Source: Clostridia bacterium (GTDB lineage: Bacteria > Bacillota_A > Clostridia > UBA1212). Taken from it: a stretch of 6,463 nucleotides of DNA. The stretch covers positions 1 through 6,463 of the forward strand of contig JAFTXL010000094.1 in the NCBI GenBank assembly GCA_017464985.1, in the 5' to 3' direction. Shown here in pieces: positions 1-5,758 of this stretch. Both the position numbers and the translations under genes were made by a program. The first letter of the stretch is position 1; the number at the start of each line of letters is the position of its first letter. The notes beneath the pieces are model-generated. The model ran no database searches. It saw nothing but the letters and a program-made list of their open reading frames with translations, and was not told where the DNA came from.

Positions 1-257
1 ATATTACCGTAATTCTTTTCGCACGGATTCTTCATCTGCTTTTTAACAGCGTGTGCAATTTTATAGTTCTGCATAGCTTTTGCGCGAACATCGTATGTTG
101 AGCGCAAAAGCTCAGCTTCTAATGCGCCCGCGACCCAGAGGTCGCGGTTCTTTTCTTCAATATCATTATGATCCGCCAGATTTATCTGGCGGTCATTTGG
201 CAATGCGCCGCCGTTTTCGGCGGCGCATTGCTTCAGTCCAGAATATATACTGACCAT
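1..257 (-). CDS. Unrecognised protein encoded directly downstream of pheT, 3' end outside window
   Basis: A reading frame of 85 codons plus two bases opens with ATG at 257-255 and has no stop before the window edge. The start is supported by an AGGAG site five bases upstream and by its position 13 bases after the pheT stop, so it is probably co-transcribed with pheST and falls under the same T-box. The visible product starts MVSIYSGLKQ and is hydrophilic. Residues about 40-75 are charged and probably helical, including LEAELLRSTYDVRAKAM. I see no signal peptide, membrane segment or known motif, and I do not recognise the family. Codons 2 to about 61 overlap a series of inverted repeats that stay in frame. 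The alternative is that the frame is fortuitous and the region is a structured RNA or DNA element. The good start context and the unbroken frame favour a real gene. Confidence 0.6.
   Translation of the reverse strand, partial: MVSIYSGLKQCAAENGGALPNDRQINLADHNDIEEKNRDLWVAGALEAELLRSTYDVRAKAMQNYKIAHAVKKQMKNPCEKNYGN
75..112. repeat. 11-bp inverted repeat with an inner 5-bp stem
   Basis: AGCTTTTGCGC (75-85) is the perfect complement of GCGCAAAAGCT (102-112). Inside the 16-base loop a second pair, AACAT (87-91) and ATGTT (95-99), closes a three-base loop. The whole forms a long two-part hairpin with a small asymmetric internal loop. It is the last strong member of the series. Between here and the window edge I see only short, weak inverted repeats. 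Confidence 0.9.
128..147. repeat. Perfect 8-bp GC-rich inverted repeat with 4-base loop
   Basis: CCGCGACC (128-135) and GGTCGCGG (140-147) flank a four-base loop CAGA. This is the third tetraloop hairpin of the series within the ORF after pheT. It has no wobble pairs and no flanking U-tract. Confidence 0.9.
173..192. repeat. Perfect 8-bp inverted repeat with 4-base loop
   Basis: CCGCCAGA (173-180) and its complement TCTGGCGG (185-192) flank a four-base loop TTTA. It lies only eight bases from the 201-230 hairpin, in the same reading frame, and has the same tetraloop layout. Confidence 0.9.
201..230. repeat. Perfect 13-bp GC-rich inverted repeat with 4-base loop
   Basis: Arms 201-213 and 218-230 are perfectly complementary over 13 bases (CAATGCGCCGCCG on the plus strand) around a TTTT loop (AAAA on the minus strand). 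It lies inside the ORF that follows pheT, covering codons 10-19. There is no U-tract on either side in either direction, so it is not a canonical intrinsic terminator. A stem this long and GC-rich would be very stable as RNA or as single-stranded DNA. Confidence 0.95.
233..253 (-). repeat. Weak inverted repeat at codons 2-9 of the ORF after pheT
   Basis: TCAGT (233-237) pairs with ACTGA (249-253) around an 11-base AT-rich loop. Alone, a five-base stem would be unremarkable. It is listed because it is the first of five consecutive inverted repeats at the start of this frame. Confidence 0.35.
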
Positions 258-262
258 AATTA

Positions 263-267
263 CTCCT
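263..267 (-). promoter_or_regulatory. Ribosome binding site of the ORF after pheT
   Basis: AGGAG on the minus strand lies five bases before the ATG at 257-255, within the 13 bases between the pheT stop and this start. It decides the start of the unrecognised downstream gene and suggests translation closely following pheT. Confidence 0.65.
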
Positions 268-270
268 GTT

Positions 271-2718
271 TTATCTAAGCTCTGCTCCGAGCATTGTTTC
301 AAGTCCGTTGAGAATTTTCTTCATCGGCTTGTTAACATCATCGTCAGTAAGAGTTTTATTTTCATCACGGAATGACAGAGAATAAGCTAAGCTCTTCTTG
401 CCTTCTCCTACCTGCGCGCCCTCGTAACAGTCAAACAGCGTACATGATTCAAGAACTTTTCCTCCGCGCTGTTTGATGATTTTCTCAACAGCACCTGATG
501 TGACCTCTTTGCCGACAACAACAGCAAGGTCTCTTGTTACAGCAGGGAATTTCGGAAGCTCTTTATTTGTCGGAATATCGACAACAGCCTTTTCAATTAC
601 AGCAAATTCGAGCAATGCAACGTATGAATTTGCGAGGCACTCAAATTTATCTGCAACAATCGGATGAATCTGACCTAAGACACCTGCCTTTTTGCCGTTT
701 ATCAAAAGTTTTGCAGTTCTTCCGGGGTGCATTGACGGGTCTTCTGACTCAGCCTCAAACTCATAATTCTTAATATGAAGCGACTCGAGAAGAGCTTCAA
801 CTTCGCCCTTGATGACAAAGAATGTATAGTTGTTTGAATATCTTCCCATGCTGATAAGTTCACGGTGTTCGGGAAGCATATCCTCATCTTCGTCTTTTAT
901 ATATACATATGATATTTCAAATACAGCAGCTTCGTCAGTACGCTGAGCCGCATTGTAGCTGAGAGTATTAAGCAACGTCGGCATCATGGATGTACGCATT
1001 ACGCTGTAGTCCTCACCAAGCGGATTTGTAATCTTTACAAAATTGCGGAGCTTGCTGTCCTCGGGAAGCGCGAGTTTGTTGTAAAGCGCAGGACTTTCAA
1101 ACGAGAATGAAAGCATTTCACTGTAACCTAGTCCAACGAGAACATTTCTTGCTTTGTCTCTTACGATCTGTGCGCGGTTTCTTCCGCCCAATGTTGTAGC
1201 GCAGCTGCTGAGGAGACTTGATTTAATATTGTTGTAACCATAGAATCTTGCAACTTCCTCAGCTATATCAGCTTCGCAAATTAAGTCTTCAAGGAAGCTC
1301 GGAGGAATCACAATACCTTTTTCAGCATCAACTTTACATTCAAGCTGTGTGAGTATATTAATCATCTGCTCTTCTGTTGCGTCAATTCCGATAAAAGCAT
1401 TTATCTTTTCAGGGCTGAAACGGATGCTTCTTTCTGCCTTAGGTACAGGATAAGAAGAAACAACACCGCGGCAGACATCTCCCGCGCCGAGCATTTCAAT
1501 AAGGTTTACGGCTCTCTCCAAAGCTTCAAGACATGTAACTGTATCGAGACCTTTTTCAAATCTTGATGAAGACTCTGTACGAAGTCCTACTTTCTTAGCT
1601 CCGCGTCTTACTGTTACCGCATCGAATATTGCAGCTTCAAATACTATTTCTGTTGTATCTTCGCGAATTTCAGAATTAAGACCGCCCATTACACCGGCAA
1701 TAGCAACCGTGCCTTTGCCGTCCGCAATTACGAGTATGCTTTCATCCATTACTCTGTCCTGCTCGTCAAGAGTTGTAATAACTTCGTCTTTTCCCGCGCG
1801 TCTTACAGTAATAGTATCTCCGTGTATTGTCCGCTTGTCAAAAGCATGCATCGGCTGGCCGTATTCGAGCATAACGTAGTTTGTTATATCTACAATATTG
1901 TTTATTGAACGTATGCCTGCTGCTTCAAGTCTTTCTCTCATCCACTTCGGAGAAGGCTCAATCTTTACGTTTTTAACAACACGTGCCGCATAAAGAGGAC
2001 ACAAATCCTCAGCTTTTACATCGACTTTGATAAGGTCTGCGGAATTCTCTTCACATTCTTCTTTTACTGTCACTTCCGGCTTTTTAAATTTGCCGTTCAT
2101 AGTTACTGCAGCTTCACGCGCCAATCCCAAAATACTGAAACAGTCGGCTCTGTTTGACGTAACTTCAAAATCAATTACACTCTCGCTTACGCCTAAAACC
2201 GCGAGAATGTCTTTCCCTATAAATGCGTCAAACTCTTCTTCAGAAAGCCCTTCAAATATTTTGAGGTCCTGGAGAACCATTATACCGTCATCAATTCCGC
2301 CCTCATAATCAAGGTGTGAAAGTCCGATTTCCTCAAAGGAACACATCATTCCGAATGAATTTTCGCCACGAAGTTTTCCGCTCTTAATTTTTGTGCCGCC
2401 TGCGATTGTAGATTTATCAAGAGCGACAGGAATAAGCGCATTTGTACGCACATTCTGCGCGCCTGTTACTATCTGGAGAAGTCCGTCATTGTACTCTCCG
2501 ACATCCATCTGGCATACGAACATGTGATCAGAATTCTCATGTCTTGCAAATGAGATACATTTACCGACAACAACTCTGTCGATTTCGCCGCCGAGCTTGT
2601 CTACGCCCTCAACTTTTGTACCGCTGATAGTCATAGCGTCAGCAAGCTCATGTATATCTTTATCCCCCGAAAGTTCGAGGTCTGTATATTCTTTTAACCA
2701 TTTTACAGGTGCTTTCAT
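271..2718 (-). CDS. pheT: Phenylalanyl-tRNA synthetase beta subunit
   Basis: This is the beta chain of cytoplasmic phenylalanyl-tRNA synthetase, the (alpha-beta)2 enzyme that charges tRNA-Phe with phenylalanine using ATP. The 815 residues match the usual bacterial length of about 790-815. An N-terminal tRNA-binding (EMAP/OB-like) domain spans about residues 40-150. The core carries SNRADCFSILGLAREAA (188-204), NNIVDITNYVMLEYGQPMHAFD (273-294; GQPMHAFD is a PheT hallmark), AIAGVMGG (339-346) and RTESSSRFEKG (380-390). EEVARFYGYNNI (487-498) is typical of the B5-to-catalytic-like region. A C-terminal ferredoxin-fold anticodon-binding domain starts near FPAVTRDLAVVV (724-735). The start is set by a perfect AAGGAGG nine bases upstream. 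The gene follows pheS after 17 bases and shares its T-box leader. I see no frameshift or missing motif. Confidence 0.98.
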   Translation of the reverse strand: MKAPVKWLKEYTDLELSGDKDIHELADAMTISGTKVEGVDKLGGEIDRVVVGKCISFARHENSDHMFVCQMDVGEYNDGLLQIVTGAQNVRTNALIPVALDKSTIAGGTKIKSGKLRGENSFGMMCSFEEIGLSHLDYEGGIDDGIMVLQDLKIFEGLSEEEFDAFIGKDILAVLGVSESVIDFEVTSNRADCFSILGLAREAAVTMNGKFKKPEVTVKEECEENSADLIKVDVKAEDLCPLYAARVVKNVKIEPSPKWMRERLEAAGIRSINNIVDITNYVMLEYGQPMHAFDKRTIHGDTITVRRAGKDEVITTLDEQDRVMDESILVIADGKGTVAIAGVMGGLNSEIREDTTEIVFEAAIFDAVTVRRGAKKVGLRTESSSRFEKGLDTVTCLEALERAVNLIEMLGAGDVCRGVVSSYPVPKAERSIRFSPEKINAFIGIDATEEQMINILTQLECKVDAEKGIVIPPSFLEDLICEADIAEEVARFYGYNNIKSSLLSSCATTLGGRNRAQIVRDKARNVLVGLGYSEMLSFSFESPALYNKLALPEDSKLRNFVKITNPLGEDYSVMRTSMMPTLLNTLSYNAAQRTDEAAVFEISYVYIKDEDEDMLPEHRELISMGRYSNNYTFFVIKGEVEALLESLHIKNYEFEAESEDPSMHPGRTAKLLINGKKAGVLGQIHPIVADKFECLANSYVALLEFAVIEKAVVDIPTNKELPKFPAVTRDLAVVVGKEVTSGAVEKIIKQRGGKVLESCTLFDCYEGAQVGEGKKSLAYSLSFRDENKTLTDDDVNKPMKKILNGLETMLGAELR

Positions 2719-2727
2719 CTTTTATAA

Positions 2728-2734
2728 CCTCCTT
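2728..2734 (-). promoter_or_regulatory. Ribosome binding site of pheT
   Basis: AAGGAGG on the minus strand is a full match to the anti-Shine-Dalgarno core, nine bases before the pheT ATG, and lies in the 17-base gap after the pheS stop. It fixes the pheT start. Confidence 0.85.
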
Positions 2735-2735
2735 A

Positions 2736-3755
2736 TCAGAACTGCTTAAGAAAACGTACGTCATTTTCATAGAACTGTCTTATATCTTTTACACCGTAGC
2801 GCGCCATAGCAGTTCTTTCAATACCGATACCGAACGCGAATCCGCTGTATTCATCGGGGTCAATATCACATCTGCGCAATACGTCGGGATGAACCATACC
2901 GCATCCCAAAACTTCAATCCAGCCTTCGCCTTTACATACACGGCATCCGCTCCCGCCGCATGACCAGCACGATACGTCAACTTCCGCACTGGGCTCTGTG
3001 AACGGGAAATGGTGAGGTCTTAATCTTATCTTTGTATTTTCACCGAACATCTTCTTTGCAAAGATTTCCAAAGTTCCTTTGAGGTCGCCCATTGTTACAC
3101 CTTTGTCAACAACAAGTCCTTCAAGCTGATGAAATACAGGTGAATGTGTTGCATCCATGCTGTCCGATCTGTAAACCTTGCCGGGGCTTATAATTTTTAT
3201 CGGAGGCTTCTTATGCTCCATTACGTGAATCTGAACGCTTGATGTCTGTGTTCTGAGGAGAATTTTATCTGTGATATAGAATGTATCCTGTGTATCTCTT
3301 GCCGGATGTCCCTCAGGAAGATTGAGCGCTTCAAAGTTGTAGTAATCGTATTCTACTTCAGGACCTTCGGCAATCTCATAACCCATTCCGATGAATAGAT
3401 TTTTCATCTCATCGATAACCTGATTGAGCGGATGAAGGCTTCCGTTTGCCTTTTTTACACCGGGCATTGTAACATCTACCTTTTCAGCTTCAAGACGCTT
3501 TACGCTCTCTGCCGCTTTAATTTCAGCAAGCTTGCTGCCTATTTCTTCTTCAATAAAAGCTCTTATCGTATTTGCAAGCTGACCTACAACAGGTCTTTCC
3601 TCAGGAGTGAGTTTTCCCATTCCTCTGAGAACAGATGTAAGTTCTCCCTTTTTGCCTAAGTATGCAACACGGAGTTCTTCTATATCCGCCTGGCTTTTCG
3701 CTGCTGCTATCTTTTCGGCAAATTCTACACGAATTTTTTCAAGACATTCTTTCAT
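2736..3755 (-). CDS. pheS: Phenylalanyl-tRNA synthetase alpha subunit
   Basis: This is the catalytic alpha chain of phenylalanyl-tRNA synthetase, a class II synthetase that activates phenylalanine with ATP and transfers it to tRNA-Phe. The 339 residues are the normal length. An N-terminal coiled-coil arm that contacts tRNA spans about residues 1-90. The catalytic domain follows with [11 protein letters not shown] (150-160), [10 protein letters not shown] (166-175), class II motif 2 around [22 protein letters not shown] (192-213, R196), [10 protein letters not shown] (252-261) and motif 3 [13 protein letters not shown] (305-317). A C263-x2-C266-x4-C271-x2-C274 cluster resembles the zinc-binding knuckle found in many bacterial PheS proteins, so metal binding is inferred. 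The start has GGAGG seven bases upstream and lies 40 bases after the leader terminator. pheT follows immediately. Confidence 0.98.
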   Translation of the reverse strand: MKECLEKIRVEFAEKIAAAKSQADIEELRVAYLGKKGELTSVLRGMGKLTPEERPVVGQLANTIRAFIEEEIGSKLAEIKAAESVKRLEAEKVDVTMPGVKKANGSLHPLNQVIDEMKNLFIGMGYEIAEGPEVEYDYYNFEALNLPEGHPARDTQDTFYITDKILLRTQTSSVQIHVMEHKKPPIKIISPGKVYRSDSMDATHSPVFHQLEGLVVDKGVTMGDLKGTLEIFAKKMFGENTKIRLRPHHFPFTEPSAEVDVSCWSCGGSGCRVCKGEGWIEVLGCGMVHPDVLRRCDIDPDEYSGFAFGIGIERTAMARYGVKDIRQFYENDVRFLKQF

Positions 3756-3762
3756 TTTTCTT

Positions 3763-3767
3763 CCTCC
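3763..3767 (-). promoter_or_regulatory. Ribosome binding site of pheS
   Basis: GGAGG on the minus strand lies seven bases before the pheS ATG, in the 40-base stretch between the T-box terminator and the gene. It is therefore only transcribed when the leader is read through. Confidence 0.85.
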
Positions 3768-3795
3768 AATTTAATTTGTTCGGAATACCGATTAT

Positions 3796-3829
3796 AAAAA
3801 ATCCCTGTGGCAGCAAGCTGCCACAGGGA
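3796..3829 (-). terminator. Intrinsic terminator of the pheS T-box leader
   Basis: On the minus strand a perfect 13-bp stem (arms 3829-3817 and 3814-3802, TCCCTGTGGCAGC and its complement) with a two-base tip is followed directly by six T residues (3801-3796). This is a textbook Rho-independent terminator 40 bases before pheS, and its 5' arm overlaps the antiterminator pairing partner. Confidence 0.97.
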
Positions 3830-3840
3830 CGAAATAATTT

Positions 3841-3855
3841 CCGCGGTACCACCCT
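3841..3855 (-). promoter_or_regulatory. T-box motif, 5' side of the antiterminator
   Basis: AGGGTGGTACCGCGG matches the conserved T-box consensus. Its UGGU bulge (3851-3848) would pair with the acceptor end ACCA of an uncharged tRNA with A at position 73, as expected for bacterial tRNA-Phe. AGGG can pair with CCCT from the 5' arm of the terminator hairpin, giving the mutually exclusive antiterminator. Confidence 0.95.
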
Positions 3856-3993
3856 GTTTTTTATCATACGCTCTGCGCTAAGCTGCACATAGCCACACAA
3901 AAAACGTGTCCGATAAACACTCTATGATATAACGGTCACACCCGTTTTCCGCTAATAATGCTCATCGCTTTTTCACGGAAACAGCTCCGGAGC

Positions 3994-3996
3994 GAA
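3994..3996 (-). promoter_or_regulatory. T-box specifier codon UUC (Phe)
   Basis: UUC lies in GAAG-UUC-GCUCCGGAGC on the 3' side of stem I, the usual place of the specifier codon. It would pair with the GAA anticodon of tRNA-Phe, which agrees with the downstream pheS. The assignment rests on position and context, not on a folded model. Confidence 0.75.
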
Positions 3997-4106
3997 CTTC
4001 ATCCTCTGCACGCACGGAACACTTTCAGCCAAACGTATTCCTCTCTGTCTGTGAATTATCAAAAGACTACTCTCTCCATCAAAGCTTTTTGTATTCAATT
4101 TCTGTT

Positions 4107-4136
4107 AATATACAACAAGAAACGCTTTGGTGTCAA
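4107..4136 (-). promoter_or_regulatory. Promoter of the pheS-pheT operon
   Basis: The minus strand carries a perfect -35 hexamer TTGACA (4136-4131) and a -10 TATATT (4112-4107, five of six matches to TATAAT) separated by 18 bases. Transcription would start near 4100, about 20 bases before the first T-box stem I elements. The shifted hexamer GTATAT at 17 bases is a poorer -10. The position and match to the housekeeping sigma consensus make this the likely promoter. Confidence 0.8.
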
Positions 4137-4140
4137 CTCC

Positions 4141-4268
4141 GAACAATACCTTAGTCATGACAAACGCATGAAAAAATATATTGATATATAGAACAAATCA
4201 CATTCCGCCACAATATCGATAATAGTTTTTCTTGTTTCAATTTTTATAAAATCCCCTTGATTTTTTAA
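4141..4268. other. AT-rich intergenic stretch between the arg and pheST units
   Basis: Apart from the T-box leader, promoter and 3' stem-loop listed separately, this part of the 564-base gap between the acetyltransferase gene and pheS holds nothing I can name. There is a weak AT inverted repeat (AAAATC 4248-4253 with GATTTT 4259-4264) and a 29-codon TTG-initiated frame on the minus strand (4240-4151) that I do not regard as a gene. Confidence 0.6.
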
Positions 4269-4297
4269 GACCGCCTGCGGAATATCCGCAAACGGTC
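4269..4297 (-). terminator. Stem-loop after the acetyltransferase gene, likely 3' end of the arg transcript
   Basis: In minus-strand RNA, GACCG-UU-UGCGGA pairs with UCCGCA-GG-CGGUC around a three-base loop UAU. This gives 13 pairs including two U-G wobbles. On the plus strand those two positions are C-A mismatches, so the structure fits minus-strand RNA better. It lies 22 bases after the acetyltransferase stop. It is followed by TTAAAAAATC, not a U-tract, so it is an atypical intrinsic terminator and may instead be an RNA 3'-end stabiliser or act with Rho. Confidence 0.5.
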
Positions 4298-4319
4298 ATT
4301 TTACACTTCTACACAATAT

Positions 4320-4811
4320 TCAATAATCTTTTACCAGCAGCGCTCTTAAATAACCTTTATCTGTATTCGTAGACTCAACATAAAAGCCGCAGCCGTAGTA
4401 AAACCTTACAAGTGCAGTGTATTTTGATGCCGTATATAGAGTTGCTTTCTTTACACCTTTTGACACAAGAAGCTTGTCCAAAAGATTCATAAAAGATTTA
4501 CCTATGCCGATATTCTGACATCCTGTAACAACTCCGAAACGCCTGATGTATGCCGTATGCTTCTCTTCGTCTATCTCCACACGGATACTTCCTACCGCCT
4601 CTCCGTCAAGAAGCGCAATGTAAACGTGACTGTTTTTTATATCATTTAAAATATCGTCTGTGCTTTCCAAAAGCGCACGAGGCTTTTCCGATATTCCTGT
4701 ATCATGCTGATACTTTTCGAAGGCATTTCTCATAACCTTTAAAATAGCTTCTGCCTCTTTAATATCGGGCATTGCGCGTCTGATTATTAACGAATAATCC
4801 ATTTCACTCAT
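4320..4811 (-). CDS. GNAT-family N-acetyltransferase
   Basis: This 163-residue protein is a single-domain GNAT enzyme expected to transfer an acetyl group from acetyl-CoA to an amine; its substrate is unknown. The fold is visible in order: an N-terminal strand and helix with LIIRRAMPDIKEAEAI (8-23), central strands VYIALLDGEAVGSIRVEI (63-80), motif A with the Q99-x-x-G102-x-G104 pyrophosphate loop (QNIGIG), and motif B with YTASKYTALVRFYYGCGF (126-143), which carries tyrosines near the usual catalytic position. The length is normal. It starts 19 bases after argF, in the same direction, and is probably the last gene of the arg operon. No good Shine-Dalgarno site is visible. ATG at 4811 is chosen for spacing, but the ATG three codons later is also possible. 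A role in arginine metabolism is suggested only by position. Confidence 0.9.
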   Translation of the reverse strand: MSEMDYSLIIRRAMPDIKEAEAILKVMRNAFEKYQHDTGISEKPRALLESTDDILNDIKNSHVYIALLDGEAVGSIRVEIDEEKHTAYIRRFGVVTGCQNIGIGKSFMNLLDKLLVSKGVKKATLYTASKYTALVRFYYGCGFYVESTNTDKGYLRALLVKDY

Positions 4812-4830
4812 AACATTTACCGTTTACAGA

Positions 4831-5757
4831 TTACTTATTGTCCGCCATCAACTTGACCATAACCGCTTTCTGCGCGTGAAGTCTGTTTTCAGCTTCATCA
4901 AATATGGCAGAATTAGGTCCGTCTATTACATCTTCTGTAACTTCATAACCTCTGTATGCCGGGAGACAGTGAAGGAACATCGCGTCTTTTTTAGCATACG
5001 CAAAAAGCTCTTTATTTACAGTATAAGGAGCAAAAATCTTTGCTCTGATTTCTTTTTCAGCTTCCTGTCCCATACTTGCCCAAGTATCAGTGTAAACCAC
5101 ATCCGCATCGCGTATTGCCTCAACAGGATCGTGTGTCATTACAATTTCCGCCCCGGAATCAAATGCGGCATTTTCCGCGTCAGAAACAAACTTCGCGCCG
5201 CAGGTATAACCCTCAGGACTTGCAACGGATATATTCATTCCTACTTTTGCGCATCCATGCAAAAGAGAATGTGCCATATTATTTCCGTCACCTATGTAAG
5301 CAAGCTTTAATCCCTTCAATGAACCTTTATATTCAAGAATTGTCTGCAAATCGGCAAGCACCTGGCACGGATGTTCATCGTCCGTAAGGCCGTTGATTAC
5401 CGGAATACTTGCTTTTTCCGCAAGCTCAATAACATCGCTGTGCTTAAACGTTCTTATCATAATTCCGTCAAGAAAACGTGAAAGCACCTGGGCTGTATCA
5501 GAAATAGGCTCTCCGCGTCCGAGCTGAATATCGTTAGAGCTTAAGAAAAGAGCGTTTCCGCCGAGCTGATACATACCTACTTCAAAAGAAACTCTTGTTC
5601 TTGTTGAAGATTTTGAGAAAATCATTCCCAAGGATTTTCCTTTGAGATAATGATGTTCTCTACCCTCTTTATTATCCTTTTTCAGTTTTATCGCAAGTTC
5701 CAAAAGCTCGTTTATCTCATCAGGTGTAAGGTCGTTAAGGCTGATTAAATCTTTCAT
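4831..5757 (-). CDS. argF: Ornithine carbamoyltransferase
   Basis: This cytoplasmic enzyme makes citrulline from ornithine and carbamoyl phosphate, the sixth step of arginine biosynthesis. The 308 residues are typical. The carbamoyl-phosphate domain has S48-x-SSTRTR (48-55) and HPCQ (129-132). The ornithine domain has DGNNMAHS (157-164), D224-TWASMG (the SMG loop that distinguishes ornithine from aspartate carbamoyltransferase) and HCLP (263-266) with the catalytic cysteine. All key residues are present. The start ATG lies one base after the argD stop. Its AGGAG site lies eight bases upstream within the last argD codons, so translation is probably coupled. The biosynthetic (ArgF) rather than arginine-deiminase (catabolic ArcB) assignment rests on the argD neighbour. 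Confidence 0.96.
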   Translation of the reverse strand: MKDLISLNDLTPDEINELLELAIKLKKDNKEGREHHYLKGKSLGMIFSKSSTRTRVSFEVGMYQLGGNALFLSSNDIQLGRGEPISDTAQVLSRFLDGIMIRTFKHSDVIELAEKASIPVINGLTDDEHPCQVLADLQTILEYKGSLKGLKLAYIGDGNNMAHSLLHGCAKVGMNISVASPEGYTCGAKFVSDAENAAFDSGAEIVMTHDPVEAIRDADVVYTDTWASMGQEAEKEIRAKIFAPYTVNKELFAYAKKDAMFLHCLPAYRGYEVTEDVIDGPNSAIFDEAENRLHAQKAVMVKLMADNK

Positions 5758-5758
5758 A

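Larger units (their letters stand above)
3796..4100 (-). promoter_or_regulatory. T-box leader sensing uncharged tRNA-Phe, upstream of pheS
   Basis: This leader of about 300 nucleotides has the expected T-box parts in order. The stem I apical helix is GGAATAC (4041-4035) with GTGTTCC (4022-4016), closing a loop that contains GGCTGAAA, with an AGAGAG stretch just before it. On the 3' side of stem I, GAAG-UUC-GCUCC places a Phe codon UUC at 3996-3994 in the specifier position. Stem III is supported by the distant pair TATCATA (3929-3923) and TATGATA (3868-3862). The canonical T-box AGGGTGGTACCGCGG and the terminator follow. In this family, uncharged cognate tRNA stabilises the antiterminator and allows read-through. 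Here that would couple pheS, pheT and probably the next ORF to phenylalanine supply. The exact 5' end is inferred from the promoter. Confidence 0.95.

Noticed and set aside
201..230. Strong hairpin as the intrinsic terminator of the pheST operon
   Set aside because: It begins after a well-placed ribosome site and start codon, lies inside an open frame, and has no U-tract in either direction. A termination role is not supported by the sequence.
3985..3994. Perfect 10-base palindrome GCTCCGGAGC as a possible operator
   Set aside because: It sits immediately after the specifier codon in T-box stem I, where a similar CUCC/GGAG context is common. It is better explained as part of the leader RNA.
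3958..4191. 77-codon plus-strand ORF over the T-box leader
   Set aside because: It lies antisense to the conserved T-box stem I and the pheS promoter, has no ribosome binding site and no recognisable product. The region is explained by the riboswitch.
4151..4240. 29-codon TTG-initiated minus-strand frame with a distant GGGGA before it and a hydrophobic C-terminal half
   Set aside because: It has a rare start codon, a ribosome site about 11 bases away, very short length, and lies in AT-rich intergenic sequence with no promoter of its own. It is not distinguishable from chance.
4876..5387. Overlapping plus-strand ORFs of 144 and 103 codons antisense to argF
   Set aside because: argF has all family motifs on the minus strand. 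The antisense frames have low-complexity, atypical composition and no start context, so they are shadows.
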